Positions 35,438 to 46,400 of a DNA stretch of 64,000 nucleotides are shown piece after piece; the first letter of the stretch is position 1; every line of letters begins with the position of its first letter. Origin of the DNA: Sceloporus undulatus. Its lineage: Eukaryota > Chordata > Lepidosauria > Squamata > Phrynosomatidae. The translations under genes and the position numbers were made by a program. Below the pieces are notes generated by a model, which worked only from the letters and a program-made list of their open reading frames with translations, searched no databases and was not told where the DNA came from. The stretch lies in assembly GCF_019175285.1 (NCBI RefSeq), contig NC_056529.1:1722231-1786230 (forward strand). The letters are read 5' to 3'.

Positions 35438-36114
35438 TAATTTAAAACATGAACAAATCCAAGCAAACCAGGTGAAAGAGGGCAAAGGGAAAAGAACTTC
35501 TTGGGAGCAGACACCCAAAAGCATCATCTGAAAAGCTGGCGGTGGGGATCTCCCAGCAAGGCATTCTGCAGCAAATGCAGCTCCAGAACTTTGGGTTGTG
35601 CAACTGGAATCAGTTATGCAAACTCAGAAGTTTCATTTGCCTACCACATACAGAGATAGAAAGAGAAAGAATGCACCAAGGAAAAAGGAGGAATTGCCAG
35701 CTCTCTGCCTGTCAAGACTTGCGATGGAAAATTCAGATGTTCCAGCCAGGCCAGAGGAGAGGAGCTGCAGGCGGCTCTGGAGTAGGACTGGGAAGCTCTT
35801 GCAAAGGTTCCCAGCAACTCCTTGCTTCTCCAAAACCTGTCCTTGCAGGAATCCTCAGTCCCACCCAAGAGGCCACGATCCCCACTTGTCAACCACAGCC
35901 CATCGTCCCCTAAGAGCTCTTGTTCCCAACCTTTCCCAACTTGCCATGAAAACAGAACAAGTGAGCAACAGAAATGGCGGCAACATCTGATTTATTTTTT
36001 TTTAAAAACCCATGAGTATCAAAAGAATAAATAAAAAGGTTGGTGCACCAGGAAGGCTGAGGTGCTTATTACTGGCATCTCTTCAATGACGTGCCACAAG
36101 GCTTTCCTGCTTTG

Positions 36115-36428
36115 TCAGCAGTAGAATAGCAGAGCCACCAGGAAAACCACAGCAAAAAAGCCCGTTCTCAAGTTGGTTTCCCAGCTAGAAGCAGCCAAAC
36201 CGGTCTTCTCTCCGAAGACCTCTCCAGCGTATGCTCCATGCGAGGAATTGGCTCCCCTTATCATGTGCATGTGGGGATGGGGGCCGCTGGGGCACAGATG
36301 TCACTGGGCTGTTCATCCCAGCAGTTGCAATCCTCCAATCCCTGGCGGATGGCACAGACCTTGCCCGTCTTGTTGATGCAATGGCCTGTGACTCTGTGGC
36401 ACAAACCTTTCACCTTGTCATCGCAATG
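36115..36428 (-). other. Unassigned pair of overlapping reading frames: Cys-rich stretch and hydrophobic C-terminal tail
   Basis: On the minus strand, 36428-36261 reads 55 codons with nine cysteines (GLCHRVTGHCINKTGKVC; LEDCNCWDEQPSDIC). In another frame, 36300-36115 reads 61 codons ending in a membrane-like tail, TGFFAVVFLVALLFYC, then stop. The two overlap and together look like the end of a secreted or GPI/TM-anchored protein with one frame change, so possibly a decayed gene. I do not recognise the family. No start, splice sites or poly(A) signal are clear. It may be chance. Confidence 0.2.
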
Positions 36429-37104
36429 TCACAGTTCTTCCCCTCTTTTATCATGGCGACCCATTTTCCCTGGGCCAGAAACCACCTCCTGAAGCCTCCT
36501 TCTCTCTTCCGGGACCAGCCTGGGCTGCTATCAGATCGGAGCATCTCTCTGCCCATCTCCTGCCCGCCTTCCCTTGGCAAGCACTCAGTCACCCAGACAA
36601 GGCAGCAGGCGGAGGCTGATAACCCAGACCCAGCAGCGTGTCACAACAGCGCAAAAGACGCGCGAAGATTTCAGCCGGCGGGAGCCTCCCAGCCCCATCT
36701 CCCTGGAAGAGACGCTGCTGGCAGGCTGAGCCAAAGCTGGAGAAGAAACCACCCAAGAAACCCCTCCTGATACTGTCTGGCAAGGGCCTTTCAAGACTGG
36801 AAGGGCGAGAGCTGCGCATGCATGTGCATCCGCACAACCCCTGGCACATGTGTGGCACACACAATCTGGGAACAAGGCTATGAAAAAAAGGGGGGGGGAG
36901 GAATACAGGAAGATTTTCCAGCCAGAAAGATGTGGAGGTTCAAACGTGACGCACGGCTGAAATGGCGCTCCCAGGCCTCCAAAGAGGATTCTTGCTCTTA
37001 CTTCTCTTCCTGTTAACTGACTCGGCTACAGCTTCAGGGGGGGCTGAAATGGGGGGTCAGTCAAAAAAAAAAAGGGATGACCCCCCAATCTATTGGGGGT
37101 CTTT

Positions 37105-37182
37105 GACTGTGTATACCTGCATGGCAGGGGGCTGGACTGGATGGCCCTCGAGGGAGGTCTCTTCCAACTCTAGGACTCTGGA
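37105..37182 (+). mobile_element. CR1 LINE 3' tail, truncated
   Basis: CTGCATGGCAGGGGGCTGGACTGGATGGCCCTCGAG...CTCTTCCAACTCTAGGACTCTGG is the sense 3' end of CR1. Confidence 0.85.
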
Positions 37183-39217
37183 TTTGCTGTTGGAGGGGAC
37201 TGAGCTGCCCAGGAGGCCTCTGTCAGGAAGGCAATGGCAGCAGCAGCAGCAGCCTCCCAGGGAAGCATGTGTTTAACGGATGGAGGGAGGCCATGGCAGA
37301 CAACAAAGGCCCTTTTCTTTCATAATAGCTGGACTGAGGGACAAAACAAAGGCTGCCTCCCCCACACTCTCCAGGGCTGTCCAACTGTCCAAGGGCTTGG
37401 AGAGGCTCTCGGCAGCCAGAGCCTTCTCCTCACAGAGGAAGATCCTTTCCACTCGAAGCCAAGGGCAGAAACCCCAGCTCCATCTTGAGAGAACTCAGGC
37501 TGATGGGAGTCACAGTCCAGCAGCAACGGCTGGGCCAGTGGCTGAAGAGGGCAATGGAAGCTGCCCTTGGGTTCATGTGCTTCTGGCATTCTTCTGGGTT
37601 TCGACCCACCTCTCATAAGCGCCAATGTTCATCGCTTGTTGCTTCCTCTGCAAGGAGCGTTTGGGCCAGAGGTGGCCACTACCTAAGTGCAGTCGGAGGG
37701 CGAGGGATGCTGGGAGCTGCCATCCACCAATATCTGGCGGGAGGGTCTGTGGCCCTTTCTTGACAGAGGCTCCTGGGGTCAGTGCAAAGGGCCCCCAGTG
37801 CCCCTCTGCAGCCTTTCTCAGATCTTCTGTTGCAGATCTCCTGCATGGCAGCTTACACTTAATGCGGCTGAGACAGTAAGCCCTTCTCCCAGCTGAAGGC
37901 CCCGACTTTCACTGCTTCCCTTTCCTTCCCTTTCTGCCTCCACCCAAAATATCCCCAGCGCCAGCAGAGCCAAGCAAAGGTCCAGCAGCGGTTCCTTACC
38001 CCAAAACCTGGAAGGGCCAAGGGGCACTTAAGGAAGGCAGCATGCAGCATGCAAGTGCGCACTCGCTGTACTCATTTTTGGTGACACAGAAATCTCCCTC
38101 TGTTGCGCCACCAGCCCCTTTAGCCCACTCCTAAAGGAAGCTAAAGGAAGGGGGAAGCGTTGAAGGAGAACACACCCGAGGCAACAAACAAAGATTACAC
38201 AAAGGAGGAAGCCCGGTCCTATGCCTGCCTGCGCATGGGAGCCTCCCTGAGTGGATCATCTGCCAAGAGCCCAGACAATGGCCATTCATCCGGATGCTTC
38301 TCTGAGGTCTCTGGAAAGCTGCATGTTCAGAGAGTGGATGCAACAACACTTGACTTCCAGCTTTCATGGAAGAAGCCCAAGTCCTTGAAGCTGCTGAGGA
38401 AGGTCTCAAACACACCTCCTCTCTCTTTCTCTCTGCCCCATCCACTGCCTTTCTTTCTTTTTGGGGGGAGGTCACTCTTTCCTCCATAGCCAAAGCAATC
38501 CAAATTCAGGGCTGCACCCCAAGGACAAACCAGTCTTGTTTGGGTTTTTAAAGAGTAATGCCCAGAAAGGTACTTACTGGCACAATTAAATCTTGCTCCC
38601 TTGGCTCCTACATGCAACACATACAAAGTCTCCCTCCATTGAAATCCCTGCCAGGAAAGGCCCCCCAGAGCCTTGCGATCAAACCCAGCTCTTTCCCCCC
38701 ATTTGGCAAAAACACAGCCCCCATCAGAACCAACAGCAGGGAAGGTACAGGTGTGCCGTTCTCTGACACTTTCCCCCTCCCTAAACCTCAAAACATGTAC
38801 AAATGGCAGGAGGAGCACCAGTTGGCTCCCAGCACTGAGTGGGCAGATCCCATTCTCTGGCCAAACTGAGCCCAGAGCCTGCCTTGACAAGCTATCCCCA
38901 TTCATTCGGGGATAAGAGAGGGTCCAGTTTGGACGTCAGCTTCGCCCCAGAGAAACACGATTAGGATCCATTTGGTTCCCCCAGACCAGGCTGCCTGGGA
39001 ACAATGGCCTCAACCCTGAATGATGGCTTCAGTGCATCCATCCTCATTTCATCCCCAACTGGTTTCTGCAAGAATAAACTGTGGGGGAGAACATCTCTGA
39101 AAACCTTGAGGAACACTATGTGTTCTGTGCATGTCTGAGTAAGAGAGAGAAAGAGAGAGAGTAGAAAGGCAATACATAAATAAAGGTTACACTGGACATG
39201 CAAGAAGGGCAGCAGTT

Positions 39218-39347
39218 CCTCGAAAGGCAGAGGGAAGGGTTCCCCGTTGCCCTAAAAGGGGCTGCTCTGGCCATCCATGTCGAGGCTACATTCAGAAATG
39301 GGATACGCAACCCGAAGGGGAGAGAGAGAGAGAGAGCCAGGCAGCCC
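39218..39347. repeat. Direct duplication, copy 1
   Basis: CCTCGAAAGGCAGAGGGAAG through TACATTCAGAAATGGGATACGCAACCC and an AG run. It matches 40719-40846 at over 90 per cent by eye, same orientation, 1.5 kb apart. Confidence 0.85.
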
Positions 39348-40429
39348 CAGCAGAGCAAAGCCAAGGGTTAGATTGGTGCCATGCGAGATATTTGGGTGGG
39401 CATCACATCAGAACATGCATAGCCAGCTTTTTTAAAACCAAGCCGTTTTTGAGATGGGATCCTATCTGGACAATGCCTTCCCAATGCTGCCTCTCTCTCT
39501 TTCCTCTCAAGCGCTCTCTCTCTTTTTCTGAAATGGGGGGCGGAGGGGTGGGGAGGAGGAGGAGAGATGCAAGGAAGGGATTTGTGGATGTCCAGAGTGC
39601 CCTCAAGCCCTTTGCCAGCAAAGCCACTCCAGCCGGCTGCTGGCCATCTGGCCACGTGACGCGGTGGTGGGCCTTGGCTCGCATTCCCTGGCATGCCTGG
39701 CAGCATGTCTGCTTCCCACTCAGGAAACGCTGGGCAAAGAAGCAGCTCCCTTAAAACCCCACATGCGTGTGCAAATGCACACTCTCACACACACACATAC
39801 CCACTGCAACACTTGAAGTTCAGCTACTGCTGAACAATCCCTGGTGCATCCGCTGTTTCTAGGATTTTGCTGTCCCAGAAAGAGCTGCCTCAAGGGCCCT
39901 GAACAATTAAACCTTTTGCAGGAAGGAAGGAGGGATGGATGGAGGGGAAGGGGGGACTCAGAAAGGAGCGACGAGCGTTTGGAAGGTTGCTCTGTGTCAA
40001 GACCCAGAAACAAATGGTCCATCGCAGCCTCTAGAGCTAATTTTAGATGGTTACGAAAGCCTTTTCTGAACCCAAGTGAAAAACCTCTCCTGGGGCTGAG
40101 GAGGCATCCGCTGCTCCAAGCGTTGCTGCTGCCAGTGCAGCCAGGTCTTGCCCCAAGAGACCGAATTGGGCCCAGCTCTCCAAGGGGTGAGCATAGGAGG
40201 GCAAAGGGGGGAAAGGGCGGCTTGCCTTTGCAAAGGTCCCCGCATTTCCCATTATTCCCACTTCTTTCCCAAGATGCGGAAGCACCAAGGCCAGACCCAG
40301 GCCACCCCAAGGGAAGGAAGGGTCCTAGGCCAAGGGCAGCCATCCCCAAACCTTGGTATTCCTTGGGCTGCTTTCTCTGCAGACATGCTTCATTCTGAGA
40401 TCATTTTAACTGACTTGGCTCAATGCTAG

Positions 40430-40560
40430 GTCTGCTCCACTCATGACCCCACAACAAACTCCAACTCCCAGCATTCCATAGCCTTGAGCCAGACAGAGTT
40501 AAAGCGGTGCCAAGCCAGGTTATTTCTCCAGTGTGGATGCAGCTTTGGTTTGGAGCAGGC
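40430..40560. mobile_element. Half of a palindromic MITE (GGTTATTTCTCCAGTGTGGATGC end)
   Basis: ACAACAAACTCCAACTCCCAGCATTCCATAGCC...AGTTAAAGCGGTGCCAAGCC...TTATTTCTCCAGTGTGGATGC equals the right arm of the full element at 42215-42445. Confidence 0.75.
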
Positions 40561-40718
40561 TGAGGTTTTTAAAAAGCCAGGCAATGACTTCAAGGGTTTT
40601 CCCCTAATGTGACCCCGGCAGAATCGCCCACAGAGGATCAGGCGCCTGTTTGTTCCCTTGCTGCCTCTTGCAAAGCCCCGACTGGCCGTTGCATGGGAAG
40701 GCGCGGGGGCCCATTGGG

Positions 40719-40846
40719 CCTCGAAAGGCAGAGGCAAGGGTTCCCCGTTGCCCTAAAAGGGGCTGCTCTGGCCATTCATGTCGAGGCTACATTCAGAAAT
40801 GGGATACGCAACCCAAAGGGGAGAGAGAGAGAGAGCCAGGCAGCCC
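40719..40846. repeat. Direct duplication, copy 2
   Basis: Second copy of the 130-bp segment at 39218. The differences are a few single bases and the length of the AG run. Confidence 0.85.
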
Positions 40847-41569
40847 AGTGGCCACTCAGGCATTTCGGAGAAGCCCCTTGTTTGGATCCCAGTCCACAAG
40901 GCAGGAGGAGGAGGAGGGAAGGCTGCCACAGCCAGCCAGGATCTTGGGCAGCCTCTGCATCGGCCCTGCTCCGGGGGACTGCAGCTGCCAGCACTCCTCC
41001 ACGCCGGATGTGCCTCTAGGGGGATGATGGGAGCTGCAGTCCTCATTCGGACTCCCACCTTCATTCCAACCCTTGGGCAGCCCTGCAGCCATTTCTCTGG
41101 GCAGGGGGGCTTCTCTTCCAGCCAAAGGGAGGGAGGGATGGAGGGAAAGAAGGATGGAGAGAGAGAAGGATGGAGGGGGGCGGCCTCCCTTCCCTTCCCT
41201 GGAAAGGGCCCCCCGCCCCTCAAACGAATCTCCCCCCATTGAATCTGGCCCCAGGGAGGCACAGCGTCCCCCTCGAGAGAGAGAGAGGAGGGGGTTTGGG
41301 CTGGGGAGGGGCAGCCGGGCACTGCCCCCCCTCCAGGTCCTGGAGGAGAAGGAGGGAGGGAGGCAGGGGTCCCTCTGCGCATGCTCAGGAGGAGCCCCGG
41401 GGAGCCAGGAGGGGGCGATGGGGGCGGGGCGATGGGGGCCAGGAGGGCAGGCAGGTAGCCCCCATCTCCCCCGGGGCTTCCCCCTCTAAATGGAGGCCAT
41501 TTGGGGAGCCCTCCTGGACAGGAGGAGGAGATGGGGGTCGGAGGGAGGCTGTGAGGGCCTCCTTCTTAC

Positions 41570-41720
41570 CGGGAGGGGGGCTCCTTGGTGGCCCGGAGGC
41601 TTCCGTGGCTTCGCCTTCCTCTCCTCCTCCTCCTTCGGGGAGGATGGCTGAGACAGACTGGAGGAGGAGGAGGAGGAGGAGGACCAGCCCAGCAGCCCCT
41701 CCCCCTTCGGAGGCCACGCC
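41570..41720 (-). other. ST3GAL2: Candidate non-coding first exon of ST3GAL2
   Basis: On the minus strand, a GC- and GGA-rich segment ends in a good donor (CCCG|GTAAGAAGG; intron starts at 41569). It lies in the GC-rich island between ST3GAL2 and FCSK, where a first exon would be expected. The 5' limit is a guess. Only transcript data can confirm it. Confidence 0.35.
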
Positions 41721-42187
41721 CCTCCCCCGCCGGGCGCCCCCCCAAACACCCCCCGCCCCCCCCGGAAAGAGACCCCCCCAAGGGCCTGCCCTCCTCTTCT
41801 TCCCTCTCGCGCAGCGGAGCCCAGGGCCAGGGAGGGGGTAGGGCCAGGGAAGCGGAGGAGGAGCCCAAGGTCCAGGAGGGATGCGGGGGCCAGGGGCACC
41901 AATGGGGGGGTGACCCCCGCCTCCCTCTTGGTCCTCCTAGGGATGGAGGACTTCCTCCCGGACGGGGGAAGGAGGGGGCGCTGAGTCTTTAGGGCTTCAG
42001 CTGCGGAGTGGGCTTTGCAGTCCAGATAGAAGGGGGGCTGGGGGCAGGGCGCGGGGCTTCCTGGGAAATGGAGTCCCCCGCCCCGCCCCTTTTACCTGCC
42101 AGGCAGAGAGGAGGGACTACGTTTCCCAGGATGCAACGGCGTTAAAGGCCCCGCGAGGCGGAAGCGGCTCTGAGGCTGAGGCTGGAG
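41600..42187. promoter_or_regulatory. GC-rich, probably bidirectional ST3GAL2/FCSK promoter
   Basis: GC-rich island between the divergent genes ST3GAL2 (minus) and FCSK (plus). It contains GC boxes (CCCCGCCCCGCCCC at about 42078-42091) and a ZNF143-type motif ACTACGTTTCCCAGGATGC at 42116-42134 (consensus ACTAYRnnnCCCR). A similar CCATTTCCCAGGAAG half-site lies on the minus strand at about 42058-42073. ZNF143 sites are known in TATA-less bidirectional promoters. The call rests on motif and position only. Confidence 0.6.
42135..42187 (+). other. FCSK: Candidate non-coding exon 1 of FCSK
   Basis: Downstream of the ZNF143-type site, the sequence runs to a donor GGCTGGAG|GTAACA (intron from 42188). 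The next FCSK exon begins at 43445 after a clear polypyrimidine-CAG acceptor and holds the ATG, so a separate 5' non-coding exon is needed. The transcription start is not defined. With it FCSK would have 24 exons. Confidence 0.45.
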
Positions 42188-42214
42188 GTAACAAGGGAGT
42201 CTGGGGACCTTTGG

Positions 42215-42445
42215 GCAGCATCCGCACTGGAGACATAACCCAATTTGGCACCGCTTTAACTCTTTGTCTGGCTCAAGGCTATGGAATTCTGGGAGTTGGA
42301 GTTTGTTGTGGGCCCGGAGCGGAGCTTAAGGAAGGAAGGCCCCACAACATACTCCAACTCCCAGAATTCCATAGCCTTTGAGCCAGGGAGGCAGTTAAAG
42401 CGGTACCAAACCGGGTTATCTCTCCAGTGTGGATGCATCCTTTGT
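42215..42445. mobile_element. Palindromic MITE, complete, in FCSK intron 1
   Basis: About 100-base arms: GCATCCGCACTGGAGACATAACCC...GCTATGGAATTCTGGGAGTTGGAGT against ACTCCAACTCCCAGAATTCCATAGCC...GGGTTATCTCTCCAGTGTGGATGC. The arms are nearly identical, so it could fold into a long hairpin. Family not assigned; hAT-like is a guess. Confidence 0.8.
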
Positions 42446-42664
42446 CTGGAAGAAGGGAGGCTGGGGAAGCGTGGCTCCCTTGGACTGCAACGCCCAGCAT
42501 CCCCAGCCCTTTCGTCATCTGTGACGTCACCCTCCCTCCTCCCCGGAGCGGATGTTGGCTGCCACAATGTAACGCCCCCTTCTTCCGGTGGGCTGCATCC
42601 GGTGACTAGTCCCAGGGCTTCCATCCTTGGCAAGTTTCCCAGCAGAGTCAGCGGGGATTTGTCA

Positions 42665-42762
42665 GCTTTGCCTTCCTCTGAGGCTGAGAGAGTGTGACTT
42701 CTTGCCCAGAGTCACCCGCAGGATTCGAACCCGGCTCTCCAGAGCCATGGCCCAGGACTGAA
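42665..42762 (-). mobile_element. Sauria-type SINE, truncated
   Basis: CTTTGCCTTCCTCTGAGGCTGAGAGAGTGTGAC...GTCACCC..GGATTCGAACCCGGCTCTCCAGAG is the reverse complement of the SINE head and body. FCSK intron 1. Confidence 0.7.
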
Positions 42763-42834
42763 AGCACTGAAGGGGGCTGGGTTATTGTTAAATCAGGGAA
42801 GAAAGGGAGAGCCAAGGGCCCCTTCCAAGTGTGT

Positions 42835-43030
42835 CCACACTGCAGGAATAATATAGTTTGGCCCCACATTGACCCCATCCCAACAGAATCCTGGGAGTGC
42901 AGTTTGGTGAGTCACTCCTGACCAGAGAAGGCTAAAGACCTGGGGAAACTACAGATCCCAGGATTCCAAGGACAGAGAGACAGCACAGAACGTGGTGTCA
43001 AACTGCATTATTTATTTCCGCAGTGCGTAC
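42835..43030. mobile_element. Palindromic MITE, AGTTTGACACC family
   Basis: Ends are TGTCCACACTGCAGGAATAATATAGTTTGGC and GTGTCAAACTGCATTATTTATTTCCGCAGTGCGTACAC. Inner arms pair (AATCCTGGGAGTGCAGTTT against AAACTACAGATCCCAGGATT). Confidence 0.75.
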
Positions 43031-43079
43031 ACCCCTTGGCTGTATCTGCTTGTCTTGTGGGATTTCTAGCTTGGTGAGA

Positions 43080-43172
43080 CACCGTGCCCTTTGGAAATCC
43101 CAGGATGCCCTAGGATGGGGCTACAGCCCTTAAAGTGGTGTCAAACTGGTATTTCTGCAGTTGTGCGGACGC
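43080..43172. mobile_element. Half copy of the same MITE family
   Basis: Right arm only: AATCCCAGGATGCC...CCTTAAAGTGGTGTCAAACTGGTATTTCTGCAGTTGTGCGGACGC. Adjacent to the element at 42835-43030. Confidence 0.7.
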
Positions 43173-43481
43173 ACCCAAAGAGGCAAGGGGTGTGGGGGGG
43201 GGGGCTGGGAGGCCCCCTGCCCCCAGAGCCTCCTTGTTCTGCTGGAGGTCCAGAGGGGAGGCCAGATTGGGGTCCTGCACCCCCCACCCCTGTTGCTTTG
43301 TGAGCAGTCACGTCTCCTTTAAGACCCAGGGCTGCTTTGATGGCTCTCTCTGCTATCTGTGGAGGGACCCAGCCACCCCATCTTGCTTGAGGGGCTCTTG
43401 ACTAATCTCCCTCCTTCTCCCCCTTGGCTGCTTCTTCCCTGCAGACCCAGCGGGACGGAGGGGAGCCCTTACTTTGCAGCC

Positions 43482-46400
43482 ATGGCTGGTGAAGAGGTTG
43501 ACTGGACAGTGGTGGTCCTCACCTGCCAACACAAGGACAGTGTCTCTGCCTTCCAGAAAGGTAAGGGTGGGGGCTGTGTGGCCCTCCTGGCCCTGCGGAG
43601 GCCAAGCCAGGAGTCCGGGCTGGAGATGCGGGCAAGAAGCAACAGCCATGGGGGGGGGGGGGGGGCTTTGTGGCTTCCTATCTATTATAATTGCCTGAAG
43701 CTGGAGGTCCTCCCCCGCTCTGCCCATGTGTGGTGACAGACCCTCTCGTCATGTGCTCACAGAGCTGGAGGTGCGCCGTGCACGGGGCTTCCTGGGACGG
43801 AACCCCATCCTGCTGACGGTCGAAGACCCCAAGGTCCAGGTGGGCAGTGGAGGAGCCACCCTCAACGCTCTGCTGGTGGCGGCCGAACACCTGAGTGCAC
43901 GGGCTGGACACACGGTGAGTCTGTGAGGGGCTGAGTTGAGAAGACCCCAGACCCTCCTTTCAGCCTTGGTTGAGGAGTCACGCCCCCCCCGACTTGTAAA
44001 CAAGGCCAACATTGTATTTTGGGGGCGAGGGGGCACCATGCCACAGGGCTGCGCCAAGGAGGAGGTCTTCTGCCTGCCACTCTCACCCCTTTCTCTTGCT
44101 AAGAGCTGCCCTCCATTTCAGGTGGTCACGTCTGACGTCTTGCAGGACGCCTGGATTCTTATTCTGCACATGGTGAGTTGGGGGGTCAGGGCTTGTTTCA
44201 GGCCAAGGGGGGGGGGGTCTGGCTGGATCCCCTCCTTGAACAGGATCAGGCCCCCAGGAGGCACAGGACGGAGGTCCCCCAGAGTTCAAGATTTGTTTCT
44301 TGAAATGTGTCCTGCTGTATATTGCAAGAATTCAGGGAGGCCTGCAAATCAAATACTGTAACCTTAAAACATTTTAACATGATATAAAACAGTAAAGGAT
44401 CGTTTAAACTGTTGGAAAGCATGTTAAGCATTTTAACAGTTTAAAAGATGTGAAAGGGGTTTAAAGCCACATACTGGTAATACAGTTGTTAGACCCACCT
44501 CAAACTTTGGTTAAAAGCCATATTAAGAAGCGTTGTCAGAAGCCAGTGGGGCTTCTAAGGGGCAGTTGTTGTGCCATGGCCGAGGAGGCCCCGCTCCGTG
44601 TTGTGGTCCACTGTTTCCTTGGCCCACCTGTTACCTGTCCTGCCAGGGCCGGGACTTCTCCTTTGACGACTGCAGCCGGGCCTTCACCTGCCTCCCCCTG
44701 GAAGACCCTTCTGCCCCCGTGGAGGCACTCACCTGCAACCTGGACAACCTCTTGGCCACTTTGACGCAGCAGGTCAGTGCGGAGGGTCCCAGTTATGGGC
44801 TGTTCTCAGCGGGGTGGGAAAAGGTGGACCGGTCACCTTTCCTTGGACGAATGTCCCATGCCTCATGTCAAACAGGATGACCCTGCCGGGCTCTATGGAG
44901 CCAGGTGGCTTTGCAGAAGTGGGGCTGGTGGTTGTGGGGCCAGAAAGCCAGGATGTGGGGAACAGTAGGCTCAGGGTAGCTCCCCCCCCCCGCCATTCCC
45001 AGGGCCTGGCTGCCCTGCATCAGCATCTCTGTGCTTCTGTGGTCTTGCTGTTTCTTCTTTCAAAAATCTGCATTTAAGCTAGTCTGAAAATTTACTGGTC
45101 GCAGCACAAGAGTCTTGAGTCATCCAGGTTTTGCTAAAGACAAATTAGACTAAAAATGAAAACCAGGGTGTCTCTGTTGAGGTTTGGAGTCATCCACAGT
45201 TCACTCAAGAGATATCTCTGGTCCTGAACCAGCCGTTCTCTTTTGAAATGGTGCGTGTGGAAAAAAAGTGAGAGAGAAGCAGGGATGGAGTGAGGAGCAC
45301 AGCAGCAGCCATGGCCAGCGATGTGGGGGATGATGGTGGTGATGTTGGAGAGGCAGACATGGCTGGATCCCCCAACCTCCTTCCTGGGAACCCTTCCATG
45401 GAAGCCCACCTTGCTGTTGGCTCCCGTTTTGGAGGACTGCACCGCAGGGGACTTCCCAGACAGCTCAGGCCCATCCCCATAATCTGTTGCGTCTCTTTCC
45501 AGGTCTGCAGGGGCTCCCCGCCTGGCGTCTGGGTTTGCAGCACCGATATGCTTCTCACGGTGCCCAGTGTGCCCAGTAAGTGTGCCTTACAGGCGCATGA
45601 AGGGTGTGGGAAGGCAATGGTGGACGGATGGGGAAGGGGGCCTCTTCCAAGGATTGTCTGGAACCTGCCCCAATTGGGCTTAATCTGGATTTAGCCTGGA
45701 TTTTCATGCACCCCTTCCTTATTTTTGTGCAGCTCTGTGATCACCCTTATTTACAGGCAATAAAGAGAGGGCAGAAACTTATTGGCAGGACAGGGAGAGT
45801 GGCAGCTGGTGGTGGGGGGCTTATATATGGGGGGAGGCCAGGAGGATATGGGCACTGATGAAAACCTATGCTTCCTTCTTTTCTAGAAATTGACTGGCAT
45901 GGATTCCAGGGGGCTAGAGTCATTGCTGTGCCTGGCAGCGTCTCCTATGCAAGCCGGCATGGGGTCTACCTGGCTGATGATCAGGTAAGCAGGTGTCACC
46001 AGCTTGCCAGGGGCAGCTGTTCTCACTGCAGCCAGCCCCCACCCCAAAAAACATTTAGACTGCAACAAAATGTTGCAGCATGGCTCACTTCCACTTGCAG
46101 CACTCTTGTTCTTTTCCTAGCAGACAGGGTCCTAACCTCCTGGGTTAAGCTCCTCCTATTCGCTCTTGTAGGCAGGGACAATAAACAAAAGACCGGCCCC
46201 TATATAGGGAGGAGCTAAGCCCCCTGGGCCCCAGTCTTGTTCCTGCCTAAGCTCCTAGCAGGATGTGTCTCTTCGAGCCAGCAAAATTTTTCCTTTCTCT
46301 GAAAGCGGTTTGAGAGTTTTCTTGGCCTTCCCTTCTTCTCCTCTCTCCTGCCTTTCCCCCCTCCTTTGGTGGCTATGGCAGAGGACCCCAAGAGCACTGG

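Larger units (their letters stand above)
31971..41569 (-). other. ST3GAL2: ST3GAL2 5' UTR and large upstream intron(s)
   Basis: No recognised coding exon lies in this 9.6 kb stretch. The ATG exon of ST3GAL2 has no obvious acceptor directly before the ATG, so it carries some 5' UTR. The remainder is probably intron leading to a non-coding first exon near 41.6 kb. Contents include a Sauria-type SINE (34005-34222), a Tigger-like MITE (35088-35437), a CR1 tail (37105-37180), half of a palindromic MITE (40430-40560), a duplicated 130-bp segment (39218 and 40719) and an unassigned reading-frame pair (36115-36428). Confidence 0.5.

Noticed and set aside
39843-40398. Plus-strand frame of 184 codons
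   Set aside because: No motif, no Kozak or splice context and no similarity that I recognise. Likely intronic noise.
41170-41841. Long frames in the GC-rich promoter region (proline/arginine-rich)
   Set aside because: CpG-island composition artefact; stop codons are rare by base content and the products are low-complexity.
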